This document shows, one piece after another, positions 8,801 through 14,143 of a stretch of 14,143 bases of DNA; the first letter of the stretch is position 1, and each line of letters begins with the position of its first letter. Made by a program: the position numbers and the translations under genes. The DNA comes from an uncultured Senegalimassilia sp. (lineage in GTDB: Bacteria; Actinomycetota; Coriobacteriia; Coriobacteriales; Eggerthellaceae), in assembly GCF_902464545.1 (NCBI RefSeq), contig NZ_CABQJR010000039.1:1-14143 (forward strand). Direction: 5' to 3'. The notes under the pieces are model-generated. The model was given only the letters and a program-made list of their open reading frames with translations. It was not told where the DNA came from and searched no databases.

Positions 8801-8898
8801 TCCGACGGCTCGATGATGGGGGAATTTTTCACCAACAGCTTGTTCACGCTCATGAACAGCACGCGCTTCTTGTGCGTCAGGACCGATGGATACAGCAC
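5845..8898 (-). CDS. SF2 helicase C-terminal part with PD-(D/E)XK nuclease-like domain
   Basis: This 1017-residue product continues, in the same frame, the Walker A protein encoded immediately upstream after a TAA. Helicase motifs visible: motif II IIDEFE (residues 47-52), motif III GISAS (359-363), motif V AYQSAGAGQNL (559-569) and motif VI QAVGRLSRT (676-684). A C-terminal nuclease-like domain shows E885 in GRLGEVCGRF, D913 in FEKFDFVLPG and D928-F-K930 in VFIDFKHWK, the spacing of a PD-(D/E)XK site. Such fusions unwind and cut nucleic acid in defence systems. The GTG at 8898 has gggag nine bases upstream, so re-initiation after the TAA is possible; the ATG 15 codons downstream is another option. 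On its own this part lacks the P-loop and could not hydrolyse ATP unless it pairs with the upstream fragment. It overlaps the 725-residue gene by 17 bp. Confidence 0.85.
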   Translation of the reverse strand: MLYPSVLTHKKRVLFMSVNKLLVKNSPIIEPSESIWESDLLRGSVVIIDEFELSKSVINDFLIRESVGKMADMVSMFRMLMGRALEGRQIDGKGGDGNAGAAFTSELFRSPSDKIGCGPELRAEFNGIVSAAEEVYLELHLDKQFRLSDRLRYKNQPFLFNDFQSHIVDVEDSSWSAIRFLESQNTIEFGSGTPPYAVGETLMAGLREADSYSVPLLLSRLEGLVRWIVSWIARVAENYQAVVAEDADQGKRPEISFDQAVGTVLSELNMMDEVHGESNPARRRVIEMAHEERARRAAADDGATDDDPADLSLYHKGFRVHAFTESAQHDTLTRMERCALSCTAERKLIELSRRNFVVGISASLDIPSVLGNYDIEHIQAALGDRCIMLDADQRQGIEEDYQRSVSRYDSVEIRVSKVFDVDPEGEYSEKAWLSVFDDVAVARKAFNKVAMDFSADDGRSTFGQRRVLKVCAAFKWFWEADDAHAMLCVLNALPKAGGGEFDLLKLKDMFGMVFEQLGIDGNVDDAFCVLGGGNEEFERAKKQALSRLAAGEKLFVITAYQSAGAGQNLQYKIPEGVTPVQINDRPASGEMDFDCLYVEAPTHTSPVITGNEKVDEYQVVHHILGCEYLYENAEISRGALLRSVSEALRALGGSGMDYGYKATDSARLFGAKQVYQAVGRLSRTNMKTPVIRLFADARLMEGVPLGVLKSCGLTFTPEFGAMVDAFDEPIPQPSKGAKRLQHGAARASDRSRACINSLLGSGWRADARKAWFDLGNQVLKYPTLPDGWSEVPYMERCYYVELDAKRTSYRYTAKDDFASVEVLFDPPVGAKSFEVSEKAARLDALMRIPGMRSYFEQCGYATKWEASTRIMTPIVAESIYKGRLGEVCGRFVLEQSGIAVADIDDAFRFEKFDFVLPGTLGDQEVFIDFKHWKKHSDRTGWDSEKLIDWVFAKMEAIDAKKAIVANVLPPDEGDYRETHRSKDGRRLLVVPALAKGDCSFDETAIQAIRRFTDGIAD

Positions 8899-8922
8899 TC
8901 TTAGCCACTCCCACCAGGCACT

Positions 8923-8925
8923 TTA
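8923..8925 (-). other. In-frame ochre codon splitting the helicase gene
   Basis: On the minus strand the frame reads KRELVE, TAA, SAWWEWLRVLYPS with no shift. The residues between TAA and the next usable GTG look like normal helicase sequence, so the ancestral gene was probably uninterrupted. Confidence 0.85.
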
Positions 8926-9597
8926 CTCGACCAGTTCGCGTTTCTCCTGCCGCGTCATCAAGCGGTAGCCGCCTTCGTCAAGCTTGCACATGGATGCAAA
9001 TACCGACGAAATATAGCGTCGAAGTTTGCTCTCGGCCTTCTCCGCCTCCTTCTCAGCACCTTCGATCGCCTTGCGCCGGGCGGCGCCGACATGCAGAGGG
9101 AGGTTCCTCGTCTCCTCGAGAATCCGTTGTAGCCTCTCCGCTTCTTGCAGCTCAGGAAGGTTCCGGATGTTGAATTCGGCCTTGATGACCGCGCGCTCAT
9201 TCGACCCGGGCTTCTTGGGTCCTTTTTTCCAATAGGAGAACGGGGCGCTTGGCATAACGCCTTTTGCGGCGTTGATATTGCTTTGGAACATCCCTAGATT
9301 CGAGTCGAGCTTAACCACGTATGCGGCAAGCTCGGGACGGCCGCGCTCATCGAGGATTTGCAGCAACTCGTCAACGGGAAGATTCCGCTTCACGTTCGTC
9401 ACAAAGACGAACCGCCTGCACTTCGGCCCAAGCGCTATAAGCTGATCAGCGATATGGCTCATGGACGAGTACGTCTTGCCCGCGCCAACCGGGCCAGCCA
9501 GCAAAAGCAGCCCGCATTGCTCAGGATCAACGCCGATGGACTGGCCCAAAACCCGCTCAATCCCCGAGCGCCTCCTGATTTTCTCCGTTTCCGCCAC
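8923..9597 (-). CDS. SF2 helicase N-terminal part (Walker A fragment)
   Basis: This fragment holds the ATP-binding half of a helicase whose remaining motifs are encoded just downstream. Walker A GPVGAGKT is at about residues 35-42, followed by FVFVTNVKRNLPVDEL, typical of the strand after motif I and motif Ia in SF2 enzymes. Residues 125-210 are charged and helical (LQEAERLQRILEETRN, then EGAEKEAEKAESKLRR), probably a coiled-coil insertion. The GTG at 9597 was preferred because ggaggt lies 4-5 bases upstream; an earlier in-frame TTG at 9609 overlaps that site. The frame ends with TAA at 8923-8925 and reads on as SAWWEWLRVLYPSVL into the downstream gene, so the full protein would be about 1250 residues. 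Either this is a disabled single gene or a genuinely split enzyme. It is the first gene of the operon. Confidence 0.8.
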   Translation of the reverse strand: MAETEKIRRRSGIERVLGQSIGVDPEQCGLLLLAGPVGAGKTYSSMSHIADQLIALGPKCRRFVFVTNVKRNLPVDELLQILDERGRPELAAYVVKLDSNLGMFQSNINAAKGVMPSAPFSYWKKGPKKPGSNERAVIKAEFNIRNLPELQEAERLQRILEETRNLPLHVGAARRKAIEGAEKEAEKAESKLRRYISSVFASMCKLDEGGYRLMTRQEKRELVE

Positions 9598-9630
9598 ACC
9601 TACCTCCAATCGTTTCCGCTAGGCGAACAG

Positions 9631-9716
9631 GGTGAACAGGGGACGGAGGTGTGTTCAGGAAAAGGCTTGCACTTCCCGAAGACGCATCCTGAACACACCT
9701 CCGTCCCCTGTTCACC
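9631..9716. repeat. Palindromic repeat with perfect 30-bp arms
   Basis: Arm ggtgaacaggggacgg...ttcagga (9631-9660) is the exact inverse of 9687-9716, around a 26-nt loop. A weaker outer pairing adds gaacaggg-type sequence at 9623-9630 and 9719-9727. This is the same family as the 3421-3626 array. It lies in the probable leader of the helicase operon, 34 bp upstream of its GTG, with no T-tract. Confidence 0.92.
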
Positions 9717-9730
9717 GTCCCTGTTCACGC

Positions 9731-9868
9731 ATACCTGCACACCAGTTCGTTTTTACCGAGGTCATCAGGCCATTTGCATAAATGGTTGCTCATAAGCGTA
9801 GTCAACGGGTTAGAATTTTCACGACCTTATCAGGTCGTTATAACGGCTTTTTTAGCAAGGACGGCGCT
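9731..9868. promoter_or_regulatory. Divergent promoter region between WYL regulator and helicase operon
   Basis: For the minus strand, TTGACT (9805-9800) with TTTATG (9782-9777) at 17-bp spacing is the best promoter candidate; its -10 is weak. For the plus strand, TAGAAT at 9811-9816 is a -10 candidate with TTGCTC (9786-9791) at a long 19-bp spacing. The region is more AT-rich than its surroundings. These are pattern matches only. Confidence 0.4.
9821..9838. promoter_or_regulatory. Inverted repeat, possible operator or leader hairpin of the WYL gene
   Basis: acgacct / aggtcgt form perfect 7-bp arms around tatc, directly after the candidate plus-strand -10 and 30 bp before the WYL start codon. 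A T6 run follows after ten bases (9848-9853), so it could be an operator for autorepression or a weak attenuator. Confidence 0.5.
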
Positions 9869-10849
9869 ATGACCAGCAAACAGTCAAACCGATGCGGAGC
9901 CAAACATAAGCACCGTCTTATGACGGTGAAGATGATTCTCGAAGAGGAGAGCGACCGAACGCATCGGTTCTCCGTCAAGCAACTGCTCGATAGGCTTGGC
10001 TTGCCCCACACCGAGGCGAACCAGCGCGCGGTTCGCAGCGACATCAAAACGTTGCAGGATTTCGGAATCGCCATTACGCGAGAGAAACATCGAACATTCG
10101 AATATTACATCTCCTCGCGGCGATTTCGGCAAAACGAGCTTAAGATGCTTATCGACATCGTTCAAAGCTCCAGATCGATCGACGAGCAAACGTCAAGAGA
10201 CCTCGTGGAATCCATCCTCGCCCTTGGGTCGCATAGCGAATCGCAATCCCTGAAAGCCGAGATTCGCCTGGGTCGCCGACCAAAAACCAAAAATAATCAG
10301 GTATTTCGGAATATCGAGGTTATCCAAGGGGCGCTAGCCGCATCGCCGCGGCACAAGGTATCCTTCGAGTATCTTGACATAGGATTCGACCTGGAGAAGA
10401 AATCCCGATACAGGGAGACCAAGACGGAAACCCCGATTCTGCTCACGCACATCAACGACTGCTACTACATGGTTTCCTTCAGCGAAGAGCGCGATAAGGT
10501 CATAGCGCGGCGACTCGATCGCATGGAACAAGTTCTCGACACCTGCGTGGACGGCGCAGTAAGCGCGAAAATCAACGCTTTTGACCTAGAGGATTTCGAG
10601 TGCACGCAGTTCGGCATGTTCTTAGGAATATCAAAATGGATAACGCTTCAGGTCAAAGAACGGAAGATGATGAACCCGTTGTACGACCATTTCGGAGACA
10701 GGCTCAAAGGACACGTTGCAGTAAATCCCGACGGCGAAACCGCACGAGTGCGGGTAAAGGTAATCGACAGCCCCCAATTCCGTGGCTGGATAGCCGGCAT
10801 GGACGGCAAAATAGAGGTTGTTGAACGGCAGCCCGCCGCCGCGCAATGA
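9869..10849 (+). CDS. WYL-domain transcriptional regulator
   Basis: This 326-residue protein starts at the ATG at 9869, which has aagga seven bases upstream; an in-frame ATG at 9782 is upstream of the likely promoter and was rejected. Residues 14-75 form a winged helix-turn-helix of the HTH_11 type: HRLMTVKMILEEESD, then FSVKQLLDRLGLP, then RAVRSDIKTLQDFGI. The middle and C-terminal part is a WYL ligand-sensing domain, with NDCYYMVSFSEERDKVIARR in the place of the usual WYL...YR motif (CYY instead of WYL) and RRLDRMEQV after it. WYL proteins bind nucleic-acid or nucleotide ligands and often repress defence operons (BrxR, CapW). Being divergent from the helicase operon with a palindrome in between, it probably represses that operon and itself. 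Confidence 0.85.
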   Translation: MTSKQSNRCGAKHKHRLMTVKMILEEESDRTHRFSVKQLLDRLGLPHTEANQRAVRSDIKTLQDFGIAITREKHRTFEYYISSRRFRQNELKMLIDIVQSSRSIDEQTSRDLVESILALGSHSESQSLKAEIRLGRRPKTKNNQVFRNIEVIQGALAASPRHKVSFEYLDIGFDLEKKSRYRETKTETPILLTHINDCYYMVSFSEERDKVIARRLDRMEQVLDTCVDGAVSAKINAFDLEDFECTQFGMFLGISKWITLQVKERKMMNPLYDHFGDRLKGHVAVNPDGETARVRVKVIDSPQFRGWIAGMDGKIEVVERQPAAAQ

Positions 10850-10879
10850 GTTTTCGCACCCGCCGAGGTAAACGCTGCC

Positions 10880-11116
10880 TCATTCGGTCACCTCCACATC
10901 CGCGCCCTTGGGCACGATCACCATGCGAAAACCCAGCTGCTGCAGATAGCGATCGACCTTGACCGCCGACGCGTTCTTGCCCGTCTCGAGCGCCGAGAGC
11001 GTGACCGACGAGAAGCCGAGCTTCCTCGCCATCTCCACCTGCGTGATACCGCGCGCCCTGCGCGCGTCCCGCAGGAACTCGCCGATGTCCTCGTATGAGT
11101 AAGCGTTGGTCCACAT
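10880..11116 (-). CDS. HipB/Xre-family helix-turn-helix regulator (orphan antitoxin-like)
   Basis: The 78-residue product has an Xre helix-turn-helix at residues 12-47: GEFLRDARRARGITQVEMA, then KLGFSSVTLSALETGK. The tail KVDRYLQQLGFRMVIVPKG is typical of HipB-like antitoxins. The ATG at 11116 is used because the family begins near here; the frame is open upstream, but that part overlaps the palindromes. HipB normally precedes and neutralises the HipA kinase. Here the downstream neighbour on this strand is the 3' end of the convergent WYL gene, so no HipA follows. It may be a relic or a stand-alone regulator. Confidence 0.75.
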   Translation of the reverse strand: MWTNAYSYEDIGEFLRDARRARGITQVEMARKLGFSSVTLSALETGKNASAVKVDRYLQQLGFRMVIVPKGADVEVTE

Positions 11117-11124
11117 GCTATGCC

Positions 11125-11183
11125 GCCGTTCAAAATACTTTGTATTTGCCTCAATATCAGGAATGTTAAGTTTTTTGAACGGC
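11125..11183. promoter_or_regulatory. Nested palindromes upstream of the Xre gene
   Basis: An outer inverted repeat gccgttcaaaa (11125-11135) / ttttgaacggc (11173-11183) encloses a smaller one, aaatac ttt gtattt (11133-11147). On the minus strand TTAACA (11169-11164) is a -35 candidate and TACAAA, within the inner palindrome, a -10 candidate at 19-bp spacing. The layout fits operators of an autoregulated antitoxin. Confidence 0.55.
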
Positions 11184-11262
11184 GAAGCCGAGAGTAAGAG
11201 TGTTAGTACGCGAATCGTCGAAGCGCGCAAGTCGCAATGCGGGCGGCGCGAACACTACTCGT

Positions 11263-11428
11263 GACTTCTGGGCGGTTTTGCAGGCCGAATAAGCCCAAAA
11301 TGCCGCACGGCGCCAACGTTTCCCCAGGTCGGCGAAGCCGGCGCCGCATAACACCCGCGGAAAACCACCCAGAAGTCCGAACCCATGGCAAAATCGGCGC
11401 CCGTTTCCTGCAGAACCGCCCAGAAGTC
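11263..11428. repeat. 166-bp MITE-like element, copy 1
   Basis: Terminal inverted repeats gacttctgggcggtttt... (11263-11283) and ...aaccgcccagaagtc (11408-11428) match at 20 of 21 positions. An internal copy of the cagaagtc word lies near 11370-11377. It is roughly 80% identical, by eye, to 13242-13407, in the same orientation and of exactly the same length. It encodes no plausible protein. The surrounding stretch 11184-11649 has no gene that I can support. Confidence 0.8.
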
Positions 11429-11438
11429 GCGGGGGGGG

Positions 11439-11466
11439 GGCGCCCGCGGGCAAGGCCGCGGGCGCC
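11439..11466. repeat. GC-rich hairpin next to a G10 run
   Basis: ggcgcccgcgg (11439-11449) and ccgcgggcgcc (11456-11466) are perfect 11-bp arms around gcaagg, immediately after ten Gs (11431-11440). It abuts the right end of the 166-bp element. The homopolymer is prone to slippage and sequencing error. Confidence 0.6.
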
Positions 11467-11562
11467 GTAACGATCAACATATCGCTTGAACTCGGCCGCG
11501 TACTTGGGCGATGGAACTCCCATCCCAGGGTCCAATCCTCCGTTGCGAACATCATGAACAAT

Positions 11563-11592
11563 GAAAAGTCCCCTGTCGGCGGAATCAGGGGA
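11563..11592 (-). terminator. Possible terminator of the MFS gene
   Basis: On the minus strand, tcccctg and cagggga form a 7-bp stem with a 10-nt loop (11592-11569), followed by cttttca. It lies about 58 bp after the MFS stop codon. The T-tract is short, so confidence is moderate. Confidence 0.45.
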
Positions 11593-11649
11593 GATTCAGA
11601 TTCGCTTCGAGCGCGCATCCACGCGCCGACAATCGCCGGCTTTTGCTTG

Positions 11650-12846
11650 TTAGCCTTTCCGCGCGCCGCGTCGCTCGATCGCGGCGACGCCGAGCGAGAA
11701 CGCAAGGCCGGCCGCGGCGAGCGCAACCAGAACCCAAATGGCGGACGCAAGGCCCGCGCCGTCGCCCAGCGCACCGAGCATGGGCGACGCGATGCCGCCG
11801 ACGGCTACCGCCACGCCAAAGGCGAGCCCCGACGCCGTGCCCAAATGCTCGGGCAGATACTCCTGCGCCAGCGCCACGGCGGGCGGGTTGAAAAGATTCA
11901 GGCACATCGCCAACACCATAACCGCCACCACGCAAAGCCACACGCTGCCCGAAAGCAGGAACGAGGCAAGCGACGCCACCATGAGAGCGAAACAGCCGAT
12001 CATGAGGCGCGGCGTGGGAACGCGACGCGATGCAAAGCCAGCCGAAGCCGTTGCCATCGCGCCGAAAATCGAGAACACAGTGATAAGCAGCGAGGCGGAA
12101 TCTTCCGCCGCATTGAACGTGGCCACCAAGTAGAGCGGGAAGAAGCTGGTCACGCCATAGAACACGATGGAGCGAACCGAAAGCGCGCCGAGCACCACGC
12201 CGAACGCGCCCCAGCGGTCGCGCTTGCCCCGGCCCGCCAACGAGCCGCCTCCGCGGACGCCGAAGGCCAGGAAGCGCTTGCTCAGCGCAAGGAGCACCAG
12301 CGCGTACGGAAGGCAGAGGACCAGATACACGAGCGTGCCCGAAAGCCCGAACGCCGTAACGGCGGCGACGCTGATGATGGGCCCTAGACAGAAGCCTATT
12401 TGGCCGCCGACGGAGAAGATCGACATGCTCATGGCTTTGTCGTCGCCGCCGGCCAGGTATGCCAAGCGCGCCCCTTCCGGGTGCAGCATGGCATTGCCGA
12501 TCCCCGAGACCATTGCCGCCAAAACCACCAGCCAATACGACTTCAGCACGCCCACCAGCGCGATGCCCAAGCCCGCAAGCGCCACGCCGACCGACATGAG
12601 CCACGGACGCGCCTTCTTGTCGCCCATGAGCCCGAACAGGGGTTGGATGACCGCCGACGCGACGTTCGACGCCAAAACCAGCGCCGTTATCTCAGTGTAC
12701 GAGAACCCGGATTGAATCACCAGAAACGGCAGCACCGAAGCTAAGCCGCCCTGCGCGGCATCGACGCAAATATGCCCGCCCATCAAAACGAAGGGCAGCT
12801 TATTGGACTGGCCGCACTTCTTGCCCTTATCTTTGTTCCCGCTCAT
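11650..12846 (-). CDS. MFS drug exporter, fosmidomycin-resistance (Fsr) type
   Basis: This is a 398-residue, 12-span inner-membrane proton-driven exporter. Early residues GGHICVDAAQGGLASVLPFL and the loop QPLFGLMGDKKARPW match the start of Fsr-type transporters, and HPEGARLA (about residues 122-129) is the strongest family signature. Many hydrophobic spans follow (LVYLVLCLPYALVLLAL, WLCVVAVMVLAMCLNLF). Length is normal for the family. The ATG at 12846 (MSGNKDKGKK) was preferred; a GTG three codons earlier (12855) is equally possible since aagaaaag serves both. Known members export fosmidomycin and related compounds, but substrate here is not readable from sequence. It stands alone, flanked by direct copies of a 166-bp repeat. 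Confidence 0.9.
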   Translation of the reverse strand: MSGNKDKGKKCGQSNKLPFVLMGGHICVDAAQGGLASVLPFLVIQSGFSYTEITALVLASNVASAVIQPLFGLMGDKKARPWLMSVGVALAGLGIALVGVLKSYWLVVLAAMVSGIGNAMLHPEGARLAYLAGGDDKAMSMSIFSVGGQIGFCLGPIISVAAVTAFGLSGTLVYLVLCLPYALVLLALSKRFLAFGVRGGGSLAGRGKRDRWGAFGVVLGALSVRSIVFYGVTSFFPLYLVATFNAAEDSASLLITVFSIFGAMATASAGFASRRVPTPRLMIGCFALMVASLASFLLSGSVWLCVVAVMVLAMCLNLFNPPAVALAQEYLPEHLGTASGLAFGVAVAVGGIASPMLGALGDGAGLASAIWVLVALAAAGLAFSLGVAAIERRGARKG

Positions 12847-13063
12847 AACCTGCACTTTTCTTCAATAACCAAACAAACGCACGCCGCATGGGACAAGGTC
12901 CAGCGCCGTTTTTTTTGCGCGCAACCGCGCAACTCGGCGATCCCGGAGCGCCTTGCCGCCGCCTAACGGCAAAAGCCGACAGGAAGAGGGTCTCCCTCCC
13001 CCGCACGAAAGCCGCCACGCACCAGACGCGCACGCCGCGGCGATGCACGATTGTAATCGCACA

Positions 13064-13117
13064 TGAACAGGGGACGGAGGTGCGTTCGGAAATGAACACA
13101 CCTCCGTCCCCTGTTCA
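13064..13117. repeat. Palindromic repeat with 25-bp arms
   Basis: Left arm 13064-13088 (tgaacaggggacggagg, then tgcgttcg) pairs with right arm 13093-13117 with two mismatches around a 4-nt loop gaaa. It is the third member of the family seen at 3421-3626 and 9631-9716. The rest of the gap 12847-13063 upstream of the MFS gene shows no gene; no clear MFS promoter was found. Confidence 0.9.
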
Positions 13118-13238
13118 CGCTCGCGAGACCCCCCGCGCAAGGCACGCCCTTTGGCACCCGTCTCACCCCTTGCGCCCCGCGAATCCGGCCCGCTTCGCAG
13201 CGTTTGCTGCCCCACCCTTGCCGCCCGCAAGCCCCGTT

Positions 13239-13410
13239 TGCGACTTCTGAGCGGTTTCGCAAGCCGAACCGACCCGAAACGCCGCGCGGTGCCGACGTTT
13301 CCCCAGGTCGGCGAAGCCAACGGCGACAACCCCCGCCGAAAACCGTCCAGAAGCCCAGGACCCATGGCGAAATCGGCGCCCGTTTCCTGCAAAACCGTCC
13401 AGAAGTCGCA
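13239..13410. repeat. 166-bp MITE-like element, copy 2 (core 13242-13407)
   Basis: The core has the same length and orientation as copy 1. Here the terminal inverted repeats extend to tgcgacttct... (from 13239) and ...agaagtcgca (to 13410), with about three mismatches in 23. The central stretch around 13297-13319 (gtttccccaggtcggcgaag) is unchanged between the two copies, as is atcggcgcccgtttcctgc. Confidence 0.8.
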
Positions 13411-13506
13411 GGGCACAAACGCTTGCTGAATAGCGACACGCTCTTCGCTTCAAAAACAGGACCCCCAGCGATAAACTCCAGGCAAGCAAGAAAGTCTTCA
13501 AGCGGA

Positions 13507-14110
13507 GTCGGGAAATCGGCGCACTGAGCGTGCGTCGTCACGCGCGAGGGCGAGCTCCTGTCAAGCAGCCCCCATTCCCAACAGGGAGAACGCCATCGAC
13601 GGGCTCTACGCGCAGTATCCGGGCACGCCGGTCGTCGTCGACCGGGTCCGCAACATCGGCTCGCTCGCGCTTTCGCGCGCCAAGCTCGCCGGGATGCCGC
13701 GCGCGTACCTGCCCGGGCTCGCCGCGCACGGCGCCTCGAAGCTGTTCGCCGGAGACGCCAAGACCGACGAGCGCGGCGCGATGGTCATAGCCAAGACGGC
13801 GCCGGGCATACCCGACGCGCTGCTTGCAGTGGCCGACAGGCCGCCGGAAATAGAGGCCGCCAGGTCGCTCGCCGCGCAAAGGGACTTTCTGACCCGCGAG
13901 AACGCGCGCAGCAAGAACAGGCTCCGCAGCATATTGCTCGAACCGTGCCCGGAATTCGAGGCGCAAGCCGACCTCTCGGACCCGGCGACCCTCGAACTCA
14001 TGGCCGCCGTCGGCGGCCCGTGGTCGATATCCGAGGCCTCGTCGCAGGCCGTCGGGACGCTCACGCGCGGCTGCAGGCGCGGCGAGCACCTAGCGCGCGA
14101 ACTCCCGTAA
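13507..14110 (+). pseudogene. IS110-family transposase remnant
   Basis: Reading frames together spell an IS110-type DEDD transposase N-terminal half: VGKSAH, stop, ACVVTREGELLSSS, then NRENAIDGLYAQYPG, DRVRNIGSLALSRA, RAYLPGLAAHGASKLF, GDAKTDERGAMVIAKTA, AAQRDFLTRENARSKNRLR. Lesions: no start codon or DVGK aspartate (GVGK here), TGA at 13525-13527 where family members often have an aromatic residue, an extra C in the run 13570-13573 shifting the frame, and G in place of the conserved D of KTDERDA. The match fades after about 14075 and a stop falls at 14108-14110. The C-terminal Tnp_20 (transposase_20) region is not in the window. IS110 enzymes use a bridge RNA; none can be assigned here. Confidence 0.85.
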
Positions 14111-14143
14111 GAGCGCGTCTTCCACTTCCCGAAGCGAAAGGGC

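Noticed and set aside
9595..9660. Palindrome arm sequestering the helicase ribosome site (cacacct against aggtgtg)
   Set aside because: Seven pairs are possible, but the 30-bp hairpin forms first and is far more stable, so competition is unlikely.
12963..13541. Minus-strand frame beginning MTTHAQCADFPTPLEDF across the 166-bp element
   Set aside because: Its start is antisense to the IS110 remnant and the rest is repeat sequence; no ribosome site or domain supports a gene.

Overview
The window is a GC-rich accessory region. It most resembles the class Coriobacteriia, probably family Eggerthellaceae (Eggerthella, Gordonibacter or Slackia type). That placement is an inference from codon and base composition, the IS110 subtype, and the dispersed palindromes built on GAACAGGGGACGG / GGTGTGTTC. 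It mixes conjugation remnants, a candidate genome-defence operon, a drug-efflux gene and dense families of small repeats. No tRNA, rRNA or true CRISPR array was seen.

Left part (1-3404, + strand): a VirD4/TraG-like coupling protein gene is broken by an in-frame TAG between its Walker A and Walker B halves. Its tail is an 18-bp-period (6-residue) degenerate repeat. The next gene, 13 bp on, begins with a 27-bp-period (9-residue) degenerate repeat and is of unknown function. A small PD-(D/E)XK-type protein resembling the DUF4365 family follows. Then comes a 6-copy, 29-bp tandem repeat ending in a perfect inverted copy.

Middle (3684-10849): a minus-strand operon encodes an SF2 helicase with a C-terminal PD-(D/E)XK nuclease-like domain, followed by a 725-residue protein that overlaps it by 17 bp and has a strong Shine-Dalgarno. 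The helicase reading frame is cut in two by a TAA, again between Walker A and Walker B. A gene for a WYL-domain transcription factor is divergent from the operon. Helicase, nuclease, unknown large partner and WYL regulator together are typical of anti-phage islands, and I could not match the set to a named system. The 725-residue protein has a central stretch weakly reminiscent of MID/PIWI (Argonaute superfamily), which is a hypothesis only.

Right part (10880-14143): an orphan HipB/Xre-like regulator with nested palindromes upstream, a fosmidomycin-resistance-type MFS exporter flanked by two direct copies of a 166-bp element with terminal inverted repeats, another palindrome, and a decayed IS110-family transposase running to the window edge. 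Three separate genes here carry in-frame stops, so either the region is decaying or the stops need checking against reads.
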